The notes beneath the pieces were generated by a model. That model had not been told where the DNA came from. It worked only from the letters and a program-made list of their open reading frames with translations, and searched no databases. From assembly GCA_021836665.1 (NCBI GenBank), contig JAKBHQ010000148.1, positions 1-5,252 on the forward strand: a stretch of DNA of 5,252 nt. The letters run 5' to 3'. This document shows, piece after piece, positions 1 to 5,252 of this stretch. A program made the translations under genes and the position numbers. Positions within the stretch are counted from its first letter, which is position 1; each line of letters opens with the position of its first letter. The DNA comes from Thermoplasmata archaeon. GTDB taxonomy: Bacteria > Actinomycetota > Acidimicrobiia > Acidimicrobiales > Acidimicrobiaceae.

Positions 1-267
1 CAGCGATGCCCGAGTTGTAAGCCTCCTTGGAATTAGCGGCCCACCAACATCGTCCTTAGCCCTATTTCAACTCTTGTGTAATGCACAAAGTATCCAAGGC
101 GACAGATATGTGGTTGGATTCGCAGACTTAGCATCCCCATCGGCCTTGACCTGAGCCAGCGCCCAGTTGTACTCCTTGCGTCGAGCGCCATACTTCGAAC
201 GATGCTCTGCTGGGCAGATGATCTGCAAACAAGTGGCTCTTTGAGAGATAAAAACGCAGATAGCCAC
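1..267 (-). pseudogene. tnpB: Decayed TnpB (IS200/IS605- or IS607-type accessory nuclease), N-terminal fragment, broken and cut by the window edge
   Basis: Reading the minus strand from a GTG at 267-265 gives a protein resembling the N-terminal helical part of transposon TnpB proteins. GARRKEYNWALAQVKA (the Tyr codon of YNW is 171-169) matches the usual TnpB stretch of the form GAxRxxYNWALAxVKA. It is followed by PWILCALHKS, matching the conserved PWsLyaLRKsW region. The next codon, at 69-67, is TGA where the family normally has Trp (TGG), and the same frame then continues NRAKDDV. After that the reading moves to another frame, where WWAANSKEAYNSGIA (46-2) matches the family's WWAxNSKEAYxSGxA. 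So at least one nonsense change and one frameshift are present within 270 bases. TnpB is an RNA-guided DNA nuclease associated with these transposons; its catalytic DED/zinc-finger part would lie left of the window. No tnpA is visible. The family assignment comes from recognised motifs, not a search. Confidence 0.78.
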
Positions 268-586
268 TTAGTAAAACTTCTGCTTGATCACAAAAAATGA
301 AGGGCTGAACCACATACAGTTGGGTCAACCCACAGAATCAGCAATATCTAGCTTGCGCATTCTTTGGGCCAATAAACTTGGGCGTCTTTGAAGCAAATCA
401 CTCTCGACATAAGATCGAAAGCAAAATTACGTCGCTTTATCACCCGCGAAAGTTACTCAAACTTCTCCAACTAAGCGGCCCAACTTTCGACGCCTGCCGA
501 TAGCTCCAGTTTCAATAAATACTTATAGGAGTTTCAGGCGTCTGGCAGCAGACTCTTTTGTACATCTGCCGAGAGTTTGCAAGGTC
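268..586. other. Gene-free stretch between the TnpB relic and the lipoprotein gene
   Basis: No convincing coding region is seen on either strand. The frame of the downstream lipoprotein is open back to a TAA at 410-412 but contains no ATG, GTG or TTG before 587 and encodes nothing recognisable. A small inverted repeat TGGGT-CA-ACCCA lies at 321-332, just upstream of the TnpB relic. It could be a leftover of the element's end or chance. The rest probably holds the lipoprotein promoter and leader. Confidence 0.5.
388..415 (+). promoter_or_regulatory. Possible sigma-70-type promoter
   Basis: TTGAAG (388-393) and TAAGAT (410-415) are separated by 16 bases. Each matches four of six positions of the TTGACA and TATAAT consensus. 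It would leave a leader of about 165 bases before the lipoprotein start at 587. Such a match is expected by chance fairly often, so this is only a candidate. Confidence 0.22.
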
Positions 587-1231
587 ATGGGTCAATTAGG
601 AGTTGGAAATCTGAGATTACCGCTATTTTTGGTGGCCTTATCCTTAGCGGCCTGCGGACCGTTGCCCACTTTTAACGCCAAAAATCAGCCCGCAGGTGCC
701 ACCACTTCAATCTCAACTAAAGGGCGCGGCTCCTTAGCACAATACAATTCTTACGAAAAGGGGCTGTTAAGTAAGTCTAACTACTATCCCCAGCCGGTCT
801 CCGGGCCAACATTTGATCAGTGCCCAGATCCCACTGGACTCAAGAAACCCGCACCTCTAAATCCAGTTCAGAACGGCAAGGTTGCAGCAATTGCCAGAAG
901 TTGGCTTTCTGGCAAAACAGATAAGAGGCTGGCCCTATCGGATCCGGCACTTTGGGACCAAATCGAACTTTGGAGTCAAACCGGCCCAAATTCGCACGGT
1001 TTGCCTGCGATATCGGCAGCCCAGGCTTCAAAAATGCAAATGCAGTTTTCCACGTTGCAATCGGCAACTTACTACACCGGATGCTTCCAAAAGGTTATCA
1101 CCAGTTCGATTCTGATCACTGTCTGTAATATTCCCTCGCCAACGGTGCAAGCCTGTGATCCAGGGCTTTCCATGCAGTTTTATCTACTTGATCGTGCCGG
1201 GAAGTGGCTCATATGGCGTGTATTGGTGTGA
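587..1231 (+). CDS. Predicted secreted lipoprotein of unknown family, 214 aa
   Basis: The product begins with a lipoprotein signal peptide: short N-region with Arg10, hydrophobic run LPLFLVALSL, and lipobox LAAC with the lipidated Cys at residue 23. Processing by Lgt and Lsp would anchor the mature protein on the outer face of the cytoplasmic membrane. Residues 24-70 are polar and low in structure, typical of a linker. The rest (about 75-214) carries four more Cys (79, 166, 180, 190), enough for two disulfides. The C-terminal end, with alternating strands and FYLLDRAGKWLIWRVLV, resembles the last strands of NTF2/SnoaL-like domains, but this is a weak impression and I do not recognise the family. 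ATG 587 is the only usual start upstream of the signal peptide. AAGG at 581-584 lies only 2 bases before it, so the ribosome site is poor. The gene is monocistronic and faces the CAP-protein gene. Confidence 0.75.
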   Translation: MGQLGVGNLRLPLFLVALSLAACGPLPTFNAKNQPAGATTSISTKGRGSLAQYNSYEKGLLSKSNYYPQPVSGPTFDQCPDPTGLKKPAPLNPVQNGKVAAIARSWLSGKTDKRLALSDPALWDQIELWSQTGPNSHGLPAISAAQASKMQMQFSTLQSATYYTGCFQKVITSSILITVCNIPSPTVQACDPGLSMQFYLLDRAGKWLIWRVLV

Positions 1232-1311
1232 CTTCACATCCCCTATCGGAACGTAAAAGACCTACTTGACATGAGGTTCTAACGCCGATTGGAAAGTAGA
1301 ACTGGAGATAC

Positions 1312-1332
1312 GGGTGTCTCAACAGAGACCCC
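1312..1332. terminator. Hairpin in the convergent gap, possible terminator of the lipoprotein gene
   Basis: GGG-T-GTCTC (1312-1320) pairs with GAGAC-CCC (1325-1332) around an AACA loop. This gives an eight-pair stem with one bulged T. It sits 80 bases after the lipoprotein stop. No T-run follows, so intrinsic termination is uncertain. Confidence 0.3.
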
Positions 1333-1363
1333 CAGTGATTGGGTCCGAACCTGTGTTGAGGAT

Positions 1364-1381
1364 ACCTAGAAATATCTAGGT
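1364..1381. terminator. Hairpin just downstream of the CAP-protein gene, possible terminator
   Basis: ACCTAGA (1364-1370) and TCTAGGT (1375-1381) form a perfect seven-pair stem with an AATA loop. The outer bases GAG (1359-1361) and CTC (1383-1385) could extend it past a small internal loop. It lies about 35 bases beyond the CAP-gene stop on the minus strand. It lacks a U-tract on either strand, so it may only stabilise the 3' end. Confidence 0.35.
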
Positions 1382-1414
1382 TCTCTGGAGCGGCGACCTT
1401 CAATTCGTGCAGAA

Positions 1415-2647
1415 TTAGAAACTGAAGACCCCTCCATCAGAAGCGACCAGCCAGTATCCTTTGCCATCGGGAGTAGCCGCCATCGACACCATGGGCGCAT
1501 TCAAAGCAACACTGGCAAAGGACCCATAAAAAGTAGCGTCTCCAAAACTGAAGACCCCTCCATCGGAAGCGACCAGCCAGTATCCTTTGCCATCGGGAGT
1601 AGCCGCCATCGACACGATTGGAGCGTTTAGCTTAATTCCTCCCATTGACCCATAAAAAGTAGCGTCTCCAAAACTGAAGACCCCTCCATCGGAAGCGACC
1701 AGCCAGTATCCTTTGCCATCGGGAGTAGCCGCCATCGACACGATTGGAGCGTTTAATTGGGAGGACTCCATGGTCCCAAAATAACCGACGTCACCAAAGG
1801 TAAATATGCTTCCGTTGGATCCAGCTAGCCAGTATCCTTTGCCATCGGGAGAAGGTGTCAACGAGACAATGGGGCTCCCTAGGAGCGTCGCTCCTGTCGA
1901 TCCAAAGAAACCTGCGTCGCCCTCAATCCTTGGTATCAACTGGACTTCCTCAGCCCAGGTCAAAGTGTAGGTAGCCGACACATAAGAAGATTCCAAAATT
2001 GCATAAGACGCCACATTAGAGTTGAGCACGACGTAGCCAGCTCCCATTGAAGGCGAATTCGCCCCAAAGTCCTGCAGAATGTTATTTCTGTGCTGCCAAC
2101 AGCCGCCGGGCGTTTCAACTGAGCAGCTGACGTTGGGTGATCCCAGACCGTCTTCATACATCCATCCGTAGACCATGGCTATTGCATTGGGGAGGCCATA
2201 GCCGTAATTTGAAGCCCAAGGATAGGTGTATTGGTTCCAAGTAGGATCCTGCCCTTGAGCGGCCCCTTGCTGGGAGATAGCGTTTAAAGTTGGACTCATT
2301 CCGCTGAAGACGGCTAATCCGCGCGAACTGCGCTCAAGGTTGACTAAAACAAATAGCTGCGCAGCTGGAGAAAGGAGCGGGTAGTTGGTAGGGAGGTTGA
2401 TCGGTGCGACCCCTTCGAGCTCCTGCGCTCGATTCAATGCAGACAAGGCGGCTGCGCTGCAAGTCGCCGATTCATTAGGTTGTATACCACAAATCGTATT
2501 GAAGTCAGGCTGAGGAGACAGGTTCGAAGTCGGATCCGACCCACGGTAGCTTTTGGTACTCGCTACGCTCGTCATCCTGGGCTGCAAATTCGAATATCCT
2601 GGCTTTGCCTTCGCAGGAAGCATACCCAGTGCCATAATCAACATCAA
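1415..2647 (-). CDS. Secreted CAP-domain (SCP/PR-1-like) protein with C-terminal tandem repeats
   Basis: Numbered from TTG 2647, the 410-residue product has a hydrophobic stretch ending in a signal-peptidase-I-like site (PAKA-K, residues 11-15). A CAP-like domain at about 88-235 contains LERSSRGL near its start, the GWMYEDG segment and the HRNNIL motif at 186-191 (family form HRxxIL), then MGAGYV and a strand ending SYV. From about 240 follow tandem 42-residue units with the core [26 protein letters not shown]: a half unit (GFFGS), one diverged unit, two near-identical units and a final one that stops at VFSF. Four Cys (53, 63, 175, 183) may form extracellular disulfides. CAP proteins are secreted with varied roles (lipid binding, wall-associated functions), so no specific activity is assigned. 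TTG 2647, ATG 2644 and ATG 2635 are the available usual starts. None has a good ribosome site or a charged N-region, and the frame stays open to 2731 (see the upstream feature). The true start is therefore probably further upstream. Confidence 0.85.
   Translation of the reverse strand: MMLIMALGMLPAKAKPGYSNLQPRMTSVASTKSYRGSDPTSNLSPQPDFNTICGIQPNESATCSAAALSALNRAQELEGVAPINLPTNYPLLSPAAQLFVLVNLERSSRGLAVFSGMSPTLNAISQQGAAQGQDPTWNQYTYPWASNYGYGLPNAIAMVYGWMYEDGLGSPNVSCSVETPGGCWQHRNNILQDFGANSPSMGAGYVVLNSNVASYAILESSYVSATYTLTWAEEVQLIPRIEGDAGFFGSTGATLLGSPIVSLTPSPDGKGYWLAGSNGSIFTFGDVGYFGTMESSQLNAPIVSMAATPDGKGYWLVASDGGVFSFGDATFYGSMGGIKLNAPIVSMAATPDGKGYWLVASDGGVFSFGDATFYGSFASVALNAPMVSMAATPDGKGYWLVASDGGVFSF
1421..1924 (-). 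repeat. Four tandem 126-bp coding repeats
   Basis: The units lie at 1421-1546, 1547-1672, 1673-1798 and 1799-1924, each exactly 126 bases (42 codons), inside the CAP-protein gene. The block 1521-1629 is identical over 109 bases to 1647-1755. The first 69 bases of the 1421 unit differ from those of the 1547 unit at one position (1439). The 1799 unit, the N-terminal one in the protein, has clearly diverged. The encoded unit reads roughly [18 protein letters not shown] and onward to FYGS. Its YWL/VFSFGDA strand pattern suggests beta-propeller-like or beta-strand blades. Four and a half units are too few for a classical seven-bladed propeller. Confidence 0.9.
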
Positions 2648-2706
2648 GCTGCTATAGACGGCTGACCTAAAAAAGTACCGTCTTCTGTGAACTCGGCGGA
2701 TATCAA
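2644..2706 (-). other. Possible 20-codon leader reading frame overlapping the CAP-gene start
   Basis: On the minus strand AAAGG (2716-2712) lies 5 bases before a TTG at 2706-2704. That TTG opens a 20-residue frame beginning [10 protein letters not shown]. Its TGA (2646-2644) overlaps the ATG at 2644-2642 as TGATG, a layout seen in translationally coupled genes. This is the best ribosome site in the region, but it is out of frame with the CAP protein. It may be a leader peptide, or the ribosome site may instead serve an unusual start in the CAP frame. Confidence 0.25.
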
Positions 2707-2731
2707 CCAGACCTTTCTTATGGCATTGGGG
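2648..2731 (-). other. In-frame upstream extension of the CAP gene with signal-peptide N-region character
   Basis: The CAP frame is open for 28 codons upstream of TTG 2647, back to a TGA at 2734-2732. These codons include [17 protein letters not shown] directly before the hydrophobic core, a textbook positively charged N-region that the annotated start lacks. RRYFFR resembles the twin-arginine pattern RRxFLK, although the preceding Ser/Thr is Arg here. No ATG, GTG or TTG exists in these codons. The candidates are CTG (2710), ATC (2701) and GTT (2692), with AAAGG at 2716-2712 ten bases before the ATC. Either a rare start is used or a start codon has been lost by mutation or sequencing error. 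Confidence 0.45.
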
Positions 2732-2815
2732 TCAACCAATACTTCTAAAACTAACTGCCAGCAAGTGGTCTCACCTCTAAATACCACAAAATGTCACAGA
2801 AAAGTTGATCCAAGA

Positions 2816-2832
2816 TGGAGCATTCTCCAAGG
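2816..2832 (+). promoter_or_regulatory. Small hairpin next to the response-regulator ribosome site
   Basis: TGGAG (2816-2820) and CTCCA (2825-2829) form a five-pair stem with a CATT loop. It ends at the weak ribosome site AAGG (2829-2832), which is 3 bases before GTG 2836. It could modulate initiation, but a stem this short is also common by chance. Confidence 0.22.
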
Positions 2833-2835
2833 TAA

Positions 2836-3549
2836 GTGCGTAAAAGTGTTAAAGTGGCAAAAATACTTGTAGTGGACGACGAGGAACACATAACAGAACT
2901 ACTGGAGATGGGGCTCCGCTATAACGGCTTTGAAACCCTTTCCGCAAACTATAGCAGGAAGGCCCTTGAGATCTGGGCTGCCGAAAAGCCCGATCTCCTG
3001 ATAATAGATGTCATGCTCCCCGAGTTAGACGGTTTCGAAGTTGTCAAGCGCATCCGAAGCGCAGAGGGGCATCGTGCTCCAGTGCCAATCATCTTTCTTA
3101 CAGCTAAGGACACCACCAGGGACAAAATACAAGGCTTGAGCATCGGTGGAGACGACTACGTCACTAAGCCATTTTCAATTGAAGAGCTGATTGCACGTGT
3201 CAAAGCGGTACTAAGACGTTCGGAATCTGTCTCGCCATCCGGAACCATACTCAGCATCGGAGACCTCGAGATCAATGAAGAAACTCGAGAGGTAAGGCGA
3301 GCCGGGAGATCGGTTGATCTGACGCCGACCGAATACAAACTCCTTCATTACCTGGTTTCAAATCAAAGGAACGTCATATCAAAAGTCCAGTTGTTGGAGC
3401 ATATATGGGACTACGATTTTGATGCGAATGCAAGTGTGCTCGAGACCTATATCAGCTATCTAAGGAAAAAAATTGATATTGAAGAGCCCAAATTGATCCA
3501 CACCATTAGAGGAATCGGCTACTCCGTTCGAATCCCTCAAGGAGCATAG
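2836..3549 (+). CDS. OmpR/PhoB-family response regulator, 237 aa
   Basis: The product is a DNA-binding transcription regulator of a two-component system. The receiver domain (about 8-122) shows the acidic pair Asp14-Asp15, the phosphoacceptor Asp58 in LLIIDVMLPELDG, Thr89 in FLTA, Tyr108 and Lys111 in VTKPF; all key residues are intact. The winged-helix output domain (about 135-234) shows DLTPTEYKLLHYL, the recognition region VLETYISYLRKKI and the closing hairpin IHTIRGIGYSVR. The length is normal for the family. The start is uncertain: GTG 2836 has AAGG at a short 3-base spacing, while GTG 2854 gives the more usual N-terminus MAKILVVDDE but no ribosome site. The sensor kinase gene follows directly, so the two are almost certainly one operon and cognate partners. 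The gene is divergent from the CAP-protein gene. No clear promoter was found upstream, and the target genes cannot be read from the sequence. Confidence 0.96.
   Translation: MRKSVKVAKILVVDDEEHITELLEMGLRYNGFETLSANYSRKALEIWAAEKPDLLIIDVMLPELDGFEVVKRIRSAEGHRAPVPIIFLTAKDTTRDKIQGLSIGGDDYVTKPFSIEELIARVKAVLRRSESVSPSGTILSIGDLEINEETREVRRAGRSVDLTPTEYKLLHYLVSNQRNVISKVQLLEHIWDYDFDANASVLETYISYLRKKIDIEEPKLIHTIRGIGYSVRIPQGA
3539..3544 (+). promoter_or_regulatory. Ribosome binding site that fixes the TTG start of the kinase
   Basis: AAGGAG in the last codons of the regulator gene lies 5 bases before TTG 3550. This is a strong site at good spacing. It supports the TTG, which directly follows the regulator's TAG, as the real start, with translational coupling of the pair. 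Confidence 0.75.
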
Positions 3550-5016
3550 TTGCCACTAAGACGAAGGCTCCTGATTGCTCTGTTGCTAACCCTGCTGATT
3601 GCACTTACGTCTTCATCGACTATCGTATTTCAACTCTACAAATCGGCGCTTTTAACCAAGATCGATGAGGAACTCTCTAGCTCTCTTCCCTTTCTGAAAA
3701 GAAGACTCCATCAACCCGAGCAAGCCAGCCCCTTGCAACCTGGGCCGGGAACGGGATTTAGTGGACCCGGTGGACCACTCCAACCTCCCCTTTCCCTTCC
3801 AGTTGATTCAATTGCTGGGATCGTGAAACAAAACCCTCAAGTAGTCCGAACGATATCTCTCTTTGGAGAGCAAAACAAAGTACCAACTCTGAACATATCT
3901 ACGGGAAACATAACACACCCACTTGGCCAAAACTACTTTGACCAAATTGCCTCCAATGGATCGAGATACCGGGTCCTTCTTACGGAACTTGACCCTAACA
4001 GTCCCTTTTACTTCGTTGCCATTCCGCTGGCTCAAACCGATTCGCAGCTCCAGTTCTTGCTGATTACGGAAGTTCTTACCGGTCTCGCAATTGCCGGCGC
4101 ACTCAGCATCGTCTTGCTCCAAATCCTCAAAAGGGGCTTAGCTCCACTGGAATCGATCGCCGTTACGGCCGATCAAATCTCGTCTGGCGACCTTTCGCTC
4201 AGGGTCGTATCCGCCTCCGCCTACTCTGAAATGTCACGGGTCGGAGGAGCGATAAACTCGATGCTCGAGACGATAGAGAGCGCCTTTATGGAACGCGACG
4301 CAACAGAAGAGAAACTTCGCAAGTTTCTCGCTGACGCCTCACACGAATTAAGAACCCCGCTCACTTCGATTATGGGCTATGCGGAACTATTCAAACTCGG
4401 TGCTAAAAACTCCCCTTCAGACTTGGAAACTCTGATGTCCCGAATATCTAAAGAGTCTCAGAAGATGAAGGTACTAGTTGAAGACCTTCTGTTGCTAGCT
4501 CGCCTCGACGAAAAGCGAGAAATGACCAAAAAGGCAACTGACCTGGCGGTCGTTGCATCAGAAGTATGCGACGAGTTTGCTGTTTTGCACAAGGATAGAA
4601 GGATCTCTTTCAGTGCCAGAGGATCTAGCCAAGTGTGCGGCGATGAACTCTTACTTCGCCAAGCTATCTCCAATCTGCTAACAAACGCGGTAAAGTACAC
4701 GCCAGCCGGATCGGCGATCGAAGTAGAAATCGACGAGATTACATCAAATAGCACTTGCAGGTTAACCGTTTCCGATCACGGGCCCGGACTAAATCAAAAT
4801 GGTTTGGAGCACTCCTTTGACCGATTTTGGCAGGAGGACCCTTCAAGGTCGAACCAGGGAGTTGGTCTGGGTTTGTCTATAGTTAAGAGCGTCGTAGAAG
4901 AACACAGTGGCAGCGTAACGGTGCACAATTTATCGCGCGGCGGTGCCCGCTTTGAACTGGTATTTCCTCTTTATCCTCAACCAACCTCCTGCGATGAGGC
5001 GAGCAGCCCTGTTTAG
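3550..5016 (+). CDS. Membrane sensor histidine kinase (HAMP-HisKA-HATPase), 488 aa
   Basis: This is the sensor partner of the preceding regulator. Order: a short basic cytoplasmic end (RRR), TM1 about 7-28, an extracytoplasmic sensor region about 30-165, TM2 about 168-192, HAMP about 193-246 with its conserved Pro199, then HisKA with the phosphorylated His265 in FLADASHELRTPLTS. The ATPase domain shows the N box NLLTNAVKYT (375-384), G1 DHGPGL (409-414), F box FDRFW (423-427) and G2 GVGLGL (437-442). All catalytic motifs are intact, so it should autophosphorylate and act on Asp58 of the regulator. The sensor region starts with a Pro/Gly-rich stretch (about 54-86, containing PGPGTGFSGPGGP) and matches no ligand-binding domain I know, so the signal is unknown. 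Architecture and length resemble actinobacterial MprB/TcrY-like kinases, but no orthology is claimed. TTG 3550 directly follows the regulator's stop codon. The 3' end overlaps the convergent hydrolase gene. Confidence 0.96.
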   Translation: MPLRRRLLIALLLTLLIALTSSSTIVFQLYKSALLTKIDEELSSSLPFLKRRLHQPEQASPLQPGPGTGFSGPGGPLQPPLSLPVDSIAGIVKQNPQVVRTISLFGEQNKVPTLNISTGNITHPLGQNYFDQIASNGSRYRVLLTELDPNSPFYFVAIPLAQTDSQLQFLLITEVLTGLAIAGALSIVLLQILKRGLAPLESIAVTADQISSGDLSLRVVSASAYSEMSRVGGAINSMLETIESAFMERDATEEKLRKFLADASHELRTPLTSIMGYAELFKLGAKNSPSDLETLMSRISKESQKMKVLVEDLLLLARLDEKREMTKKATDLAVVASEVCDEFAVLHKDRRISFSARGSSQVCGDELLLRQAISNLLTNAVKYTPAGSAIEVEIDEITSNSTCRLTVSDHGPGLNQNGLEHSFDRFWQEDPSRSNQGVGLGLSIVKSVVEEHSGSVTVHNLSRGGARFELVFPLYPQPTSCDEASSPV

Positions 5017-5252
5017 CGGGTAACTGACCTGACAAATTCGGCCAATTCAGCACTGTACCTGCTGCAATCCTCGGCAAAAACAGAGTGTCCAATCTCGGCA
5101 TAAATGCTAAGGGACTTTGTAGAGGAACCGGAACTCACCAACTCCATTGCAGGAGAAACGTTTATAACTGAATCTCTTGCTCCGATGCTCACTAAGACTG
5201 GCAGCTGGAGGTTGCGGTAGAAGGCCTCGACATCGACGTCTCTGGACAAGCT
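5013..5252 (-). CDS. Alpha/beta-hydrolase, C-terminal part only (runs off the right edge)
   Basis: The visible 79 residues look like the end of an alpha/beta-hydrolase fold protein. LPVLVSIGARDSVI matches the strand and loop carrying the catalytic acid (Asp27 counted from the window edge). AEIGHSVFAED carries the probable catalytic His56, and the closing helix RYSAELAEFV is typical. The nucleophile elbow (GxSxG) and the N-terminus lie beyond position 5252, so substrate and subfamily (esterase, lipase, haloperoxidase-like or other) cannot be judged. The frame is open to the last base of the window. The TTG at 5249 is an internal codon, because the upstream codon AGC continues the frame and the fold is incomplete. 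The stop (TAA, 5015-5013) lies inside the stop region of the kinase gene, giving a 4-base tail-to-tail overlap. Confidence 0.8.
   Translation of the reverse strand, partial: SLSRDVDVEAFYRNLQLPVLVSIGARDSVINVSPAMELVSSGSSTKSLSIYAEIGHSVFAEDCSRYSAELAEFVRSVTR

Noticed and set aside
128..328. 66-codon minus-strand frame overlapping the TnpB relic
   Set aside because: It is a different frame from the one carrying the TnpB motifs, and its residues match nothing; it is a shadow of the decayed gene.
413..586. Open frame upstream of the lipoprotein ATG as an N-terminal extension
   Set aside because: No usual start codon within it, and an extension would bury the clear lipoprotein signal peptide.
1262..1299. 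CTACTT ... AAGTAG inverted repeat in the convergent gap
   Set aside because: Six pairs with a 26-base loop is weak and unremarkable.
1209..1403. 64-codon minus-strand frame filling the gap after the CAP gene
   Set aside because: TTG start without a ribosome site, composition unlike its neighbours, no recognisable motif; it overlaps both hairpins and the end of the lipoprotein gene.
1421..1924. 126-bp repeats considered as a CRISPR or other non-coding array
   Set aside because: The units are in-frame codons of the CAP-type protein with no spacers; they are protein repeats.
322..2737. GGGTCAACC occurs both at 322-330 and at 2729-2737, suggesting a shared operator
   Set aside because: A nine-base match in two unrelated contexts is too short to separate from chance, and no further copies with consistent spacing were seen.
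2687..2872. 61-codon plus-strand frame running into the response regulator
   Set aside because: GTG start with no ribosome site; it overlaps the regulator start and the CAP-gene upstream region and has no recognisable content.

Overview
The window reads as chromosomal DNA of a Gram-positive, probably actinobacterial organism of about balanced GC. The best taxonomic hint is the secreted CAP-domain protein with tandem [22 protein letters not shown] repeats. From memory, this repeat is common in Acidimicrobiia (Acidithrix/Ferrimicrobium-like) and related Actinomycetota. The GTG/TTG starts, the lipobox-bearing lipoprotein and the OmpR/HisKA two-component pair fit but do not prove this.

Layout from left to right: (1) positions 1-267, minus strand, hold the decayed N-terminal part of an IS605/IS607-type TnpB gene with a nonsense codon and a frameshift; it runs off the left edge. 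(2) About 320 bases (268-586) hold no recognisable gene. (3) A plus-strand gene (587-1231) encodes a small predicted lipoprotein of unknown family. (4) A 183-base convergent gap contains two small hairpins. (5) A minus-strand gene (1415-2647) encodes a secreted CAP (SCP/PR-1-like) protein ending in four 42-residue repeats. Its 5' end is puzzling: a convincing charged signal-peptide N-region lies in frame upstream of every usual start codon. (6) A divergent intergenic region leads to a plus-strand two-component operon: an OmpR-type response regulator (2836-3549) followed at once by a membrane HisKA sensor kinase (3550-5016). (7) The C-terminal end of an alpha/beta-hydrolase gene on the minus strand (5013-5252) overlaps the kinase gene tail to tail by 4 bases and runs off the right edge.

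The only clear functional unit is the two-component system: the kinase senses something outside the membrane through a roughly 140-residue domain and should phosphorylate Asp58 of the regulator. The divergently transcribed CAP-protein gene shares the regulator's upstream region and is a plausible target, but this is inference. I see no CRISPR array, tRNA, rRNA or intact mobile element, and no convincing new multi-gene system. The items most worth a second look are the start of the CAP gene, its almost perfect 126-bp DNA repeats and the TnpB relic.
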